Shown here piece after piece: positions 11,216-23,734 of a stretch of DNA of 64,000 nt. The stretch spans positions 182,618,866 through 182,682,865 of the forward strand of contig NC_080572.1 of NCBI RefSeq assembly GCF_030247185.1. The letters are read 5' to 3'. The notes beneath the pieces are model-generated. The model was not told the DNA's origin. It was given only the letters and a program-made list of their open reading frames with translations, and ran no database searches. The number at the start of each line of letters is the position of its first letter. The stretch's first letter is position 1. The translations under genes and the position numbers were made by a program. Source of the DNA: Malaya genurostris (taxonomy: Eukaryota; Arthropoda; Insecta; Diptera; Culicidae).

Positions 11216-11739
11216 ATTATAATGAATAATAAAGGAAAAAATATGATTTTTTGAAAATGTTAGATTCTAAGGTTTCCCTGGAGTAACAAATTTTTTCAAT
11301 AGTTTTTATAGGCAAAAAACTTGAAACTCGTTTTCCTCGAAAGCAGGTTTCGAAAGTCCGTGTCCATCGTCATTCAAAAACTACTGCATCAATTTTTTTC
11401 AAATTTTGCACATACTTTCTATATATAAAAAACCAGACCCCAACGTTTTCCTTTTCGTTGTTTGTAACTTTGGGGAGGTTTAATAGCTACAAAATGGTGG
11501 ATTTTTTCGTGCAAAATCATAGTTAACAATTTGAGCAACCACCAAAAATTGAAAAAATTTAAATAAAATCAAGCAGAAAAATTGGGGTCTAGAAAAACTT
11601 CTACTCTAATAATGCCGCGTTCATTTGTTCACTTCTGATTAGTCTGCGCTGAGATACAGTGGACACCGCAAGTCATAATTTTTAGGAAGCGTTCTCAAAA
11701 ATACCTCTTCATCGACTTATTTCTCAATATGTTTCCACT

Positions 11740-12420
11740 AAAAAAATACAAAATGTTGTGTGTGTGTGTTTAATAATCTCACTAGGTTTTCTGGGAAATG
11801 GTTGAACCGATTTTGACAAACTTAGATTCAAATGAAAGGTCTCATGGTTCCATACGGAATTCCTGAATTTGGGTCCGACTTCCGGTTCAGGAGTTATAGG
11901 GTAAAGTGTGTTCAATATTGTACACCGTCACTTAAACTGGCGGAAAAAACCGTAAAATATGTTGTAAACTGAACTCAAAACCGTTATTGCTAATCTTAGG
12001 GTCAAATGAAAGGTCTTATGGTCCTACCAAAAATTACTTCAACTTTTCGGATATAACAAACATTTAAATCGTCATTTAGAGTGCGATGGCAAAATTGTAT
12101 AAAATCTTCAAAATTTGAACAAAAACTAGTAGCGTTTATACGTCACGTTAGTTGGTGGCCGTACTAACCGACTTCGATTATACCGGTTCTCGGGTTCCGA
12201 TGCCGGAAGTGCATATAATAGTGAACCCACTTCGTTTTCTTAAGGATGACCTACGCGAGCAAAACACTGTTTCATTCTGTTTGTTATACTAGTAAATGCA
12301 CAATCCATCTCTTGTTTTTTTTTCTCAAAAATCGAAGAGAAAAATTTTGAATAGAATACCACAATATTATATGTACCTGAGAAAGGCATCATTACACCAC
12401 TAGGTGGATTAAAACAGGTT
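11740..12420 (+). repeat. Monomer-array repeat, right end GGTGGATTAA
   Basis: Begins with a short TG run (about 11758-11770), then monomers (GGTTGAACCGATTTTGACAA; AATGAAAGGTCTCATGGTTC; GACTTCCGGTTCAGG). It ends with GAGAAAGGCATCATTACACC and ACTAGGTGGATTAA, the same right end as at 4620-4633 and 34893-34920. The intact left module is missing. 12420-12690 beyond it shows no features. Confidence 0.65.
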
Positions 12421-12689
12421 TTTATATCATGGAAAACATTTGAATTTATTTTGTTGAACGATATTTCTGGAAAAAATTCGCAAAAATGATGATTTTTTTC
12501 ATCGTTTAGACCCAACCCTCCGTTAAAGGATTACATAATTTTACCTCTCTGAATGTCTGAAATTAATCCGGTACTGAACTTTGATAGTTTCTTTCACTGT
12601 TATATTCAAATCCAAAATGAAATAATCGACATCAAAATTGTTGCTATTTAGAACCATAATTGTATACCCAAAAAATTATGCCAAATTTT

Positions 12690-13090
12690 CCTTCACTGCA
12701 CTGTATACGGCCTATTTTTCAATCAGTTGTAGTTCGTACTTGAATTTTCTGCTGATTTGTTATATGAAATGCAGAATCTAGATTCGAACTCAACTCATCA
12801 CTCTCCATCACGAACGCCTTCATGAAAGGTTTTCTTCAGAACCACCATTATTTTATCAGACAGAACTATACTGGGTTAGCTGGTAATGTTTAATTGTATG
12901 TCAAAATGTTGTTGTACTTTAGTTTAGATGTATCGTATTAAATTCTAGTAGTGAAAAAGGGGAAAGCTTGCACAATTCACACAATCGATCAACTTATTGA
13001 TATTCGGAAGTGTAAAGAAAGAGTGTCAGTTTTATTCGTATTCACGATATCTAGTTATGTCTCTGACATTACACACCCGTACGTTTTTTA
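12690..13090 (+). repeat. TATA-bearing dispersed repeat, copy related to 35150-35410
   Basis: Shares with 35150-35410 the order ACTGTATACGG, AGTTGTAGTTCGTA, GCTGATTTGYTATATRAAAT, AAAGGGGAAAGCT, ATCGATCAACT and GTTATGTCTCTGACA, ending at ACACACCCGTAC. The final 120 bp match in reverse complement the left ends of the repeats at 30860, 46549 and 52753. Sequences beyond ACACCCG differ at each locus, so that is a true repeat boundary. The 65-bp stretch 13176-13360 beyond it is T-rich and unremarkable. Confidence 0.6.
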
Positions 13091-13783
13091 CATGAAATTT
13101 TTGCTCACGATATAACGCCATCGAACCCACTGTGCGCTCTACTGTCATTCGAAACAGCAGCGAGCAATATGGAAAATGAAGAAACTTTTACATATTTCGG
13201 TTATTTCAGGTAAAATTTTACAATTTTGTGTTGTCTTTTCAGATTTTTGTGAAATTTTTCTTCGAACATTATTTTTCATTTTTCTTTCTTTTTTTTTCTT
13301 TACGTTTTGTCTTGGACTCGTCAGCGCAGAGCAGTTCAAATTGAACTGCTTAGTGCAAACTTAAACAGTTCTATTTGAACCTCTAAGCCTAAGATGAATT
13401 GTTGAAAAAATGTAAAAACGGTTATGTGCCCAAAGCACAAACTACGGATAACCCCTAAATAATTAATTTTCAGTTTTAAAATCATCCCGTGGAACGGACG
13501 GTAACCATTTATACATTTTAAAAAACCAATTACGGCTCGACAAGGTAAAATTTTAAAATCCGAACAATACTTGTGATAAATTTCATTGCGACAACTTAAG
13601 CGTTTTTTTGTTTTTCGAAATTCTGTCTAGTTTTTAAATAATTGATCAAAAACGCGACACTTATGTAGCGACATTTCACATTAATAATCAAAGCGCAAAA
13701 CAAATTTTAATATTTGTGCAAAATAGAGCTGGTCATGTTTCAGATATTTGTAGTCGAAACTCGATCCAAAGCCGAACCCGACG

Positions 13784-15762
13784 CACAGTGGTTCAAAAGC
13801 GCAATTTCACGCTCTTATTAGATAATTGATAGGAACGTGGTTTTTGAGGTACAGTATCTTCAGCTCAGTTGCTCAGAATGATAGACGCCATCTTTTGGCT
13901 AATTTTATTTATGTGATTAATCCCCCTAAAAGTGAGATAAATATATTACTTTAGTTCAGAGCCAATATAGGGGCTGAGTTACTTCGACAAAGTTGTTCAG
14001 AAAGTTATTTAAAACAAATTTGCTGAAGATACTTTTCCCGTAACTTGAGTGTAATTCATGATATAATGTATTTTCTGAAAAGGGTGTTCTAAAACCAGTT
14101 TTTGTAAGAAAACACATATATTTTCAATTTATATGAGTTTTTCATCTTATACAAAGTTTTTCATCATTAAAAACTACACAACTTTCTCAAACATACTATG
14201 CTGCTATCATTTCAGTTTAATGAAATAGAACCATTTTTCATGTATTTTTTTTTTAATTTCAACTTGTTTATCATTAAAAGGCGCAGAAAGGTGCAGATGA
14301 GACTACTTACATATTAAACTACTTCAAAAGAGCTTTCATACCGTAGTTGAATTACTCGTCTGCGATCGTCTGCAGGCGAGATATGTTCTTTTCAAATATC
14401 CTTGTCCTTGACATTTGCAATGATAAGGTTCATTGTATATCAGATCAGACTTCAGTATATATTCGTTACCATGGTAACTCTCACAATAAATGATTTTTAT
14501 GGACATCAAAGTCTACAAATAGAAAAGTTTAGTAATCATAACTGACGTTATTTTGAAAGTAACTGTCAGACGTTTTTTGAAAGTGCCACACGACTTTGAA
14601 AAAAGGCAATCATCATGTTGAATTACGTTATGTCAATTTTTGGTAAGTTTTTCTATAGAAAAGCTCTCCGGATAAGTATCCTCTATTCATCCATTGAAGT
14701 GGAGATCGATAAACGCTTGCTATATTGTACTATTCACAATGATTAAGAAGTTCCTTTCATACAGATTTCGAGAATATTTTACACGCGAGCAATACAGATC
14801 ACTTACGAATCGGGATCCCATAAATTAGTTATTAGTTTCATTGGATCCTTTGGTTACAAATATTTATGAAGAAGTCTTTTAGCTGGTTAAGAACATTGTC
14901 AGCTATCATAAAATAAATACAAATAACTAAAAAATGAGTTTTGATCATACTTTTCTCTACCAGAAGATGCCATAACTTAATTCCATTTGATGATTGCTTT
15001 TTTTAAAAGTCGAGACAAAACAGTTACTAAACTGTTCAATTTATAGACTTCAATGTGCAAAAAAATCATATTTTGTGACAAGTACCATAGTAATGAATGT
15101 ATACTGAAATTTGATCTGATATGAAGTGAACCTTATCATTGCAAATGTCAAGGACAAGGATATTTGAAAAGAACATATCTCGCCTGCAGACGAGTAGTTC
15201 AACCACGGTTTGAAAGCTATTTTTAGGTAGTTAAATATGTAAGTAGTCTCATCTGCACCACTCTGCGCCTTTTGATGATAGACAAGTTGAAATTAAAAAA
15301 AAAACATGAAAAATGGTTCTATTTCATTAAACTGAAATGATAGCAGCATAGCATGTTTGAGAAAGTTGTGTAGTTTTTAATGATGAAAAACTTTGTATAA
15401 CATGAAAAACTCATATAAAGTGAAAATATATGTGTTTTCTAACAAAAACTGGTTTTAGAATAACCATTTCAGAAAATACATTATATTATGAATTACACTC
15501 AAGTTACGGGAATAGTACCTTCAGCAAATTTATTTGAAATAAATTTCTAAATAACTTTGTCGAAGTAACTTAGCCCCTACGTTGGCTTTGCACTAAAATA
15601 ATATTCTTATCACACTTTTAGGGGGATTAATCACATAAATAAAATCAGCCAAAGGTGGCATCTATCATTCTGAGCAACTTCGCTGAAAATACTGTACCTA
15701 AAAAACCACGTTCCTATCAATTATCAATTAAGAGCGTGAAATTGCACTTTTGAACCACTCTG
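13784..15762. mobile_element. Foldback element with CACAGTG-like ends and CGACG target duplication
   Basis: The left arm (13784 to about 14460) and right arm (about 15110-15762) are inverted copies roughly 650-680 bp long: GTGGTTCAAAAGCGCAATTT near 13788 matches the complement of AAATTGCACTTTTGAACCAC at 15739-15758, and the similarity extends through the GGGGGATTAATCAC motif and the CTCGCCTGCAGACGA motif. The ends read CACAGTGG (left) and, in complement, CAGAGTGG (right). CGACG lies at 13779-13783 and 15763-15767. A 5-bp GC-rich duplication plus a CACAGTG heptamer-like end is the Transib/RAG pattern (family knowledge). No transposase was found; the central 650 bp is AT-rich. Confidence 0.75.
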
Positions 15763-15900
15763 CGACGGGTACGGGTCGGGTTCGGGTTTGGAGGAAAAAT
15801 TATTCTCGGGTTCGGGTCTGATACGGGTAAAGATTTTTATTTTCGATTGAGTACGGATCGGGTTCGGGTTTAAGAAATTACTTACCCGACAATTTCTAGT
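15763..15900. repeat. Degenerate CGGGTTCGGGT-rich tract, split by the foldback element
   Basis: Right of the foldback element the motif CGGGTTCGGGTTT recurs irregularly over about 120 bp (GGGTACGGGTCGGGTTCGGG, CTCGGGTTCGGGTCTG, GATCGGGTTCGGGTTT, ACTTACCCGACA). On the left, 13755-13783 has the complementary type (GATCCAAAGCCGAACCCGAC). The insertion therefore sits in or next to a G-rich degenerate minisatellite. Confidence 0.55.
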
Positions 15901-18260
15901 GCCTAAAGCAGTGAAATTACCCTTTCGACAATATCGCACTCGACGAAATAATTATTCGGCAAAATTCCGCTGTCGCTGTTTGAAATATGTAACAGAAACC
16001 GATTATGACCCTCTTCGATCTGTATTGGTAATCCACGTAAGATGATTGACTGAAAACTACTGATTTCAGTTCATTAGTGTCCAATCAATCTCACAATCCA
16101 ACTAATTTTGGTATGAATAAATCTAAGTGCTGAACGTGCAATAATATAATACCGATCGGGTCCCGATTTGCCACCAAATTTGTCTGCACTATCGCCGTCC
16201 ATCATCGCACCTTAAGTGGCAACAAGCGGGGTTTGTCTTGGCTTGTCGGCGGCTAGGAGATGCGAATGCAGATGAGAGACAGACGCAGAGATGACAACAT
16301 TTTCGTCCAGATGAATACCCACGGCGCGGCATGCAGACAAAAACGATCTCCTTGTGATGATTAGACTTCGCTTGTCCACTTCGATTGACTGCGCCTAGAG
16401 GTCATGGCAGGACTCTGACGATCTTCCACTTAGAAAAACCGACTCAGAAAATCGATTGTTCCACTAGTTGCGGAAGAGCATTTAGGAGGGGGCGATCGCC
16501 CCGGAAGTCACTGACCCAGCTAAAGTGAGCAAAACCAATCGGACACTTTTGGTGCGATTAATATTCTACGAATACCTCATTTATTGATGTCAGTGTGAAA
16601 GGTCGCGTCCAATTCAAATGCATCGACGGGCTCTAATTGAAAATACCTCAACAATATGTCGGTCGAGGACCACGGCTCAGCCATTGTCCTGAACGTTTCC
16701 TAGGTCAATATCAAGTCGTTTTGTTCCTTGGCACGCGATTGACCGTGAAGGATTTGTCTCACTTTAGATGAAACTCCGGGGACGAACCCACTGGGATGGA
16801 AGAAGCGAGGAAAGAAACGTGTTAAACCAATTTCAATACATTTATCGTTTGTTTTCGCCCCCGTTTGTTTGCCTACCCACCTGCCTGCCGCCTGCCAGCC
16901 TGCCTGCCTGCACAGAAGAAGAGGGCTAAATCGTGATCACAATGTTCGACTTTGGAGGATGTCGTTTAGCTCAAAGCGACTTAGGCATAAAGAAGATGAT
17001 GAACGTGTTTTTGATTGGGCACAGACTCGAAATTAGCTCGCCGTCGATGATAGTGTTGCCTTTATTTACATACGTGACAACTTAATTGCTCAAAATATAC
17101 ACAGTTTCGAAGGATTTTTTAGCATAAGGTTTCGAAGCCATTCAAAACATATGAATAATAATAAACTTTATGATGGGTTGTTGGATTATACTAGGGCAAT
17201 TAAGTTTAGAACACTCTTCTGTTGGTTACTGGTTCTCAATTTCTAGCTCCGGTTAGACGTTGTGTGATCGAAACAGAAAATCAACCGAGCTCAAGGTTAC
17301 ATCGTAGGAAATTTGATTCTTTCCCCATCTCATTAGGAATTCTAACCGATTTTCTAACTAACAGCTGACGACAGCGCGAAACATTTGATAATGGCATTTC
17401 ATCTTTTTCAGGTGAGCACAGGTGAGATTTACGGACTAACGTCAAGCAGCTTTCGGCAGATGTTTTTCTTGTGTAGACGATGAATCTTTCGACTGGACGA
17501 AACCATATCGACGTCACAGATTTCCGAACAATTTATTCACTATCGAAGTTTTGATAGTAGAAAACCGGTTTGAAAAACGGAATGGAATCTGGATTACCTC
17601 GAGCTGGTTACCGTTCCGAAGATACTAACCTGTCTCGAGGACTAGTGACATCGTTTAAAGCCCGAAACTAATTTGAGTGATAATCTGAACTCGTAGGAAT
17701 TGAATTCTTCAATGAATACTCCTTGATATTCTGCTTTTCGTTTGGTTACGTAAACTTAGCCAAAGGATTGTAATTCGATGTTAGCGGATATTCGAAAAAA
17801 GTTGAAAAAAGTTAGTAGGGTGGTCCTTATTTAGATTGAAATCTGAAATCTATCTTTCTTAATTGAACTCAAAAATGAGTTGTTGAACTAATTATTGCGC
17901 ACAATTTGTGTTGAGTTAAGCTTTTTCACATGAGCCACCAATAAAAAGTTATGATTGTTTTTTCATCAAAAACTAATCAATATTCAAATATCAATATTCA
18001 TTAAATGCCAGATCGATAAAAATGTATCCTATGCGGTTCCTGATAGGTCATAATATAAGTTAAAATTTACTAGAAAATTGGAAGGGTGTTATTTTTTTAG
18101 TCATTTGAATTAGTTTTAAAAATACCTTCAAAAAAACTCAAAAACATTGCATAACTCTTGAACGCCTTAACGTATCAACAAACTTCCTTTAGCAAATAAT
18201 AGTACTAAATTAGTCCTACAAGTGTTCCATACATTGTCCATTAGAGAAATGAGACACACA
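15900..18260. other. Comparatively unique, non-coding DNA
   Basis: No transposon ends, domains or long ORFs. 16170-16850 is the longest GC-richer, complex stretch in the window. 16876-16912 is an imperfect CCTGC/CCTGCCTG microsatellite. The only ORF of note, 78 codons at 17281-17517 on the minus strand, has no recognised motif. This may be host sequence such as a regulatory or intronic region; no splice structure can be defended. Confidence 0.35.
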
Positions 18261-18264
18261 AAAA

Positions 18265-18790
18265 CTACAGCCGAAAATATTTTTTTTTGCGGAACAAGTT
18301 TAACAATTTTATTACCAATATAATTGATTCAATCAATTTGGATACTGTTGTCTCAATAATCGTATCGTTATCAGGAATCAGAACTAATTGGCTCAAGTGG
18401 TACGTTCCCCTACCACATTGGGTGAGAAACGATAGAATGTCCTTTAATTTTAGCTCCGCATACACAGACTCAATCATGTATGGAAAACCATAAACCCGGA
18501 TACGTAGTTGCGTCAATGCGGGACAGTTCATCATATCAGATGACATGAAGTACCGTAATCGCATTCACATTAATCACATGCATAATACTCAGCACGTTGA
18601 ATAGTAGCCATGTGATAATTGAGTTTGCAATGTCCTGTCAGAACTCTGACCAGAGTACTGCAATGATGCTTGGAAAAATGCAGTAGACACTTTGACATTT
18701 TCAGATTCAAAGGAATGGTCTACTGGTTGCACGTGGCAGAGAAACTACACCAGAGAACCTAGTCCAGAAGATGTGCCACAGTGAGGAGAA
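18265..18790 (-). pseudogene. I-clade LINE, C-terminal pol fragment
   Basis: On the minus strand a cysteine/histidine-rich tail is visible: LLHFSKHHCSTLVRVLTGHC, then KLNYHMATIQRAEYYACD, an in-frame stop, CECDYGTSCHLI, further stops, and in a second frame CPALTQLRIRVYGFPYMIES and LKLKDILSFLTQCGR. A LTGHC...H...C..C tail after RNase H is found in I-type LINEs. Several stops and a frame change make it a dead remnant. Together with the separate LINE at 24993-27640, which lacks just this tail, it suggests more than one I-type insertion. Confidence 0.6.
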
Positions 18791-18849
18791 CTGGAATGCA
18801 GTGTCGACCGCGACCTCCCAGATCCCAGCCGCGAACGCCGGCCGCTAAA

Positions 18850-19680
18850 GAGGGATCAACGATTTTAACAAACTTAGATTCAAATTCAATTCTCATAGTC
18901 ACATAGATTGCTATTGAATATTACCCGGATCGACATTCCGGTTCGGGATTAACGGGGCAATATGTTAAAAAAATGGAGAAAAAGTGCACTTGATTTTCTT
19001 AGGGGTCTTATGGTCACATAAGTTGCTATTGAATTTCATCTAGATCCGAATGAACTAGACAAGTTTCATCGATTTTTTCAGAGACCGCTCATCCAATTTT
19101 CACAAGCGTGAAATGAAAGATCTTACAAGCCCATATAATCAAATCTATCAAATTTCATCCGGAGACGACTTCCGGAGTTACAAACTGATAGGTATACAAA
19201 TTTCTTTTTCAGAGGCGTGTTTTTATACATGGTACGGAAAAATTCAATCAAATACATTCAAATAGCCGTATACTTCTTGAATTGGACAGATTTGGTTAGT
19301 TGATGACCAAATACATTGATATTGGGTTTACCGGATCTTCGTTTCAGATTGCGGAAGTATAAAAAAAGTGATCCTGTAATCCAAACCGGAACCGGATGAA
19401 CTCAGATTCAAATGAAAGGTCTTATAGTCCCATACCAAATTCCTGAATATTATTTGGATCCGACATCCGGTTCCGGGAATATGGGGTAAAATGTGCTAAA
19501 ATTGTTAAAATAATTGCACCAACTTTTCTCAGAGATGACTGAACCGACTTTCACAAGCTTAGATTGAAATGAAAGGTCTTGTGATCTCACACAAAATTTT
19601 GTTTGGATAGGACTTCCAGTTCTTGAGTTATGGGGTAAAATGAGCAAAAAATGGACTAATTTTGCTTCATAGTACGCTTA
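18850..19680. repeat. Monomer-array repeat without end modules
   Basis: Four or five degenerate monomers: CAAATTCAATTCTCATAGTC, CGGTTCGGG, TCATCGATTTTTTCAGAGAC, ATGAAAGGTCTTATAGTCCC, GACATCCGGTTCCGGGAATA, TTCTCAGAGATGACTGAACC, GGACTTCCAGTTCTTGAGTT. It belongs to the family at 2823 and 33957. 19680-20010 to the right is AT-rich with no feature. Confidence 0.6.
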
Positions 19681-20679
19681 TTTATTAAGGCAGTTTACAT
19701 GAGATTTTCTTCGCCGTAACATTACTTTTACATAGAGTTCTTATCCTAATATAATTCCAACATAGTCACAACGATTTGAATTTAATAAAACATATTCCTC
19801 TTATATTTCAAATATCAGATTAGGTATTTCTTCATATATTTTATTTTATTATTTTAATACATTTTGTTGATAATTTCATAAACTATTTCGAGTTCGTTTG
19901 TATCATTACATCATTTGTATTCAAATATAGCTATTGGTTGAACTGATGGACTCAGTTAGAATCATAACTACGTATTAAAAGGTTGAATTATTTGATAATT
20001 ATTATTCAATACTAGCTGACCCGTCGAACTTCGTCTCGCCTAAAAATTATTTGTTTGCAGTTTTTTTCGGTTTTTTAACGATATCAAACTAACTGGAGAT
20101 TATAAGAGGAGAAAGAATATGAAATCATAGAGCCATAGTACTCAAGGAAGAGCAAGGATGTGAAGAATAAAGTGCGGAAAAGTGAGACGTGACAAGGGTC
20201 ATTTAAGTAAGCAGAAGGCTTTTCGTATCTAAACTTTTACCTTCTACCGTATAGCAGATTTGTCAAACGACTAAGTGGTTAACGTTTCTCTCCAATATGA
20301 TTACTTAATCTACAATCAACGGAATTCGACACACATTCGCTTTTGCTCAACAAAAGAAACATCACCAAAAATTAATGTGAAAATGTGAAATACTTCTGTT
20401 AAGTAAAAATAGAGCAAATGAACAAACTGTCATCTCAGAATATATTTACAATTTGTATTTAGCCCAAGTAACCAACAGTTTGTAAAAAAAAGATTTTGCT
20501 TAACTTGTATACAAAGCATTCGGAACAGTCCGTTTTTGAAAAATTACCCATACTTTAATGTTCACCCGACGCAACAGAACATACTTTGAAGCAGGTACTA
20601 AGGAACTTTTGGTGACTTGGAGATATGACGCTTACATTTTAAGTTGATATTGATCTTACCAATTTAAACATTCTTCTCA

Positions 20680-21115
20680 GCAAGTGGATAATTGTGATAG
20701 AATCATTTTACTATTGCCGCTTATTCTAACTATGTGCTTATAAGCTTTGTATAAGTTGTGTCTATGAAAATGTCTTGAACACCAGGGTTTTGAAATATTG
20801 TAACCTAGTAACAGAATCATCAAGTCGAATCATCGATTAGATTTTCTGCGATAATTGTCAACTCGCGATTCTCTCTTGGTAAATTCCACACAGCGCCGAT
20901 CATTGCAAAACTGTATCTATTTTGGTAAGGGCCGTAAAATACTCAAAGTATGAGGTGGAGCGAAGAAATGAAGAAAAATTCGCTCACGGTTCATGCATTC
21001 AGAGGCAGCGAGTTCTTGTAGCATCATCTACCAGTTTAACGATGTTGTATACAGTGTAGAGAAATATCGAGCCGCTCTCTGCCAAATTATCGGCTATCAC
21101 CAACACTGCTTCTCA
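20680..21115. repeat. Dispersed repeat shared with 6350-6910
   Basis: Similar base for base over long stretches to the copy near the left end (CAAGTCGAATCATCGATTAG, GGTTCATGCATTCAGAGGC). It has scattered small indels relative to 6350-6910. It is embedded in the Helitron-like element. Confidence 0.7.
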
Positions 21116-21394
21116 GAATATGAAATAGTCTCAATCTATATTGAATATTGATATATAATTGTCACTTATTATGTGCGCTTCGTGGAATCTAAATCATTCG
21201 AAAGCAAAATGCAAGAAAAATCTCTTAGTTTGACCGGAGCGCTTCAACAGCACAATCTTTTCATTGATTCACATTGACCAATATTATTCATTTGACACCA
21301 TTACACACAATCCATCAACTGGTGAACGATATTAGAACTTTTTCTTTTACAGCGGTATTTCTATAACAGTCATATGGATTCCGCCAGTCATTTA

Positions 21395-21634
21395 TGTCGT
21401 TTTCGCTTGATGCCCAACCTAACCCAGTTTCCTCCCCAACTGCTGTCAAATCGTTTATTTGAACCTAGTTTCAACGTAATTGAACTGAAAATCGAGTCAG
21501 TTTCGAGTCTGATTGTTATATCTGGTTTGCTCACAACCCCGTTGTTAAGTGCGAACCCAACTTAGTTTCGTGAAAAGTGTTTACTTGATGAAACTACCCT
21601 GAGTCTGTTTCAGTTTTACCAAGCGAAAAAGACG
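21395..21634. mobile_element. MITE, TTA target duplication, copy 1
   Basis: 240 bp flanked by TTA (21392-21394 and 21635-21637). Ends: TGTCGTTTTCGCTTGATG and, in complement, CGTCTTTTTCGCTTGGTA. A second copy in opposite internal orientation is at 54848-55099 with its own TTA duplication and the shared internal stretch CGAGTCAGTTTCGA. The 3-bp TWA duplication fits PIF/Harbinger-type MITEs; that class call is inference. Confidence 0.75.
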
Positions 21635-22125
21635 TTAGTAAGCAATAATGTTGATACCAAATTAAGCACGTGGATTAAAATGAAAAATCACGTAGATCAA
21701 GTATGCATGTGGAATCTCCACACAAAACAACTCGTTGCATGCCAAAAGATTCTTTCAACGATCTAGTATTCCTTTCTTCGACGACCAAACATTTATGCAA
21801 CTCGTTGTGCGCCAAACACCTATCGATGATCTAGCAAGCATAGAAGACTTTTTCAACGGAAAATTCCATTGTCCATACAAAACAACTTTATGGATTTTTC
21901 CCACTTTTCCGGCAAGTTTTCCTAATTTTTTTGATGTACGAACCTGGTTGGGGTAAAAAGTGATGAGACAAAAAAAAGAATCATGTAAATCCGTCCATCC
22001 GTTCTTACGTGATGCGATTACAAAGAATGATCTCTGCATTTTTATATATATAGATAGATGTCGTTCAGCACTGTTTTACTTTACCTAAGAAAAACGGTAA
22101 ATTATTGCCAGCAGCGCTTTATACC

Positions 22126-22601
22126 ATGTTCACATTAGCGCTGATATCACTTGATATACCGAGATGATATGCATATCATGTCGAAGTGCTCACATATGAT
22201 CGAAATAATATCGTTTGACAATCAAGTTGTCATATTGAATGTTCCCATTAGGAGTAAGATCAATAATATTGCTTTTCTCTCCTACAATTCAATCAATAAT
22301 TGAAGTCTCGCATATATCGGTCTCACAACGCCAATGTTCTATGAGAAAATCAAAATTATAATGATTGTTTATTGTCACTCTCAAAGTGATGTTCATAAAC
22401 GAGTGCGTTCAATGCCATTATCCGTGTTGCTAGTTGCGATTTTTGACAACTCGACATGATATCGTACATAACATCTCGGATATGATGCTAAAATGGTGAT
22501 ACGCCATCAAATTGTATGGGATATCAAGTGATATCGCACATGATATCATCGGATATCAAGTATATCCGCATATCACTTGATATCAGCGCTAATGTGAACA
22601 T
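22126..22601. mobile_element. MITE with 32-bp palindromic terminal repeats
   Basis: The termini 22126-22157 and 22570-22601 are inverted copies beginning ATGTTCACATTAGCGCTGAT, differing only at the centre of the embedded ATATCAAGTGATAT palindrome. The interior is rich in GATATC/ATATCAxxTGATAT pieces, so almost all of it can fold. No ORF. Flanks (…TTATACC / ACTATTA…) suggest a TA-type target site but do not settle it. Confidence 0.7.
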
Positions 22602-23730
22602 ACTATTAAGCGAATGGCTTCAATTGCACTCAGACAATTTGTTAAGAGAAAATAATGGTTTGGAGCAGTGCTGTTGTTGTTCTATTAGCTTTGGTTAGTC
22701 GCTAGCTTCTTTGATGGGACGCCATAATTTCTTTGGCGCTGGGGCGCAATGCAATAGGTTGAAGTTAAAATTTGATTTTTTTGAACTTGTCTTTGACGAA
22801 TTTTGCATTTTTAAAGATTTTTCTGCACGAAGCGTTTCTATTACAGTGTTTAGTGAAATGCACTCAGCTGCAATAGTTAAACTTGATTTGAGATGCAGAT
22901 GCTTGGCATCGTGTCCCGGAGATCTTCCTCCCCCCTTAAATTCATATTTGGTTTAAAATTGTTTTTTGCAATTATGAATTTATTCGAATTTAATCTGCAT
23001 TTCGACTGAGGAACTATCAAAGATTCTAAGTTATTCGCATTTCACTATGAATTTAATACATTTATTGAATAAATTCAGGACTTTGTTTAATTAATCGAAT
23101 AAAGCTCAAGCACTCTCTTATTTCATTTTATTCACATTTAGCTACAAAAATTGTTAGAATAACCTTTACGAATCCAAAAGAGATATATGAATCATCAAAT
23201 TATATGCGGAAAAACAGTGATATGTTTTCTTTTATATGTCCAATCAATAATAACTTGTAAGCTCTCCTAAAATATTTGAATCTAATAACAATGTTTTGAA
23301 ATTAATATTTTATTTTGGGGCGTTTTTATAGGACATGTTCAAATTCTAGTGTTGTTATTTAAGGGATAAACAAACTGGTTTGGTCAGTTAAGCCAACGGT
23401 AAGAATTTAACATCTTTGTTGTGCCGAACAACATTTATGCGCTCGCTGTAACTAAAACTTATTATTTACTGTTCACCAACTATATGTTTTTTTTATTCCA
23501 TTCTGAGTTCATGCTGAACAAATTAGTGAAACATGCACGCAAAGCTATGCATCAGCTTGAGCGCATTCATCACATTTATCTATTTCGAATTATCATTAAG
23601 AACCAATTTCACTTTCTTTCATTGAATTCTACTGTCCACTGTCACCTCATTACACTTTCACAAAGGTGTAATAATTAAAATATAGATACCAGTCCCGATC
23701 TAATTTTGTAGTCTTCGTCAATGTATATGT
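22602..23730. other. AT-rich stretch, no recognisable feature
   Basis: Short ORFs of 60-85 codons occur (22711-22956, 23421-23678) without any recognised motif or start context. No transposon end was found. It joins directly to the minisatellite on the right. Confidence 0.3.
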
Positions 23731-23734
23731 TTGA

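Larger units (their letters stand above)
20012..22054 (-). mobile_element. Helitron-like non-autonomous element
   Basis: On the minus strand it starts A|TCTATATATATAAAAATG (22054) and ends GACGGGTCAGCTAG|T (20012). A 5' TC, a 3' CTAG preceded by a short hairpin-forming GACGAAGTTCGAC, insertion between A and T and no target duplication are the Helitron signature; these same end sequences (TATATATAAAAATG..., GGGTCAGCTAG) are common in insect Helitrons. No Rep/helicase is encoded. It contains the dispersed repeat at 20680-21115 and the MITE at 21395-21634, so it either captured them or was invaded. Confidence 0.6.
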
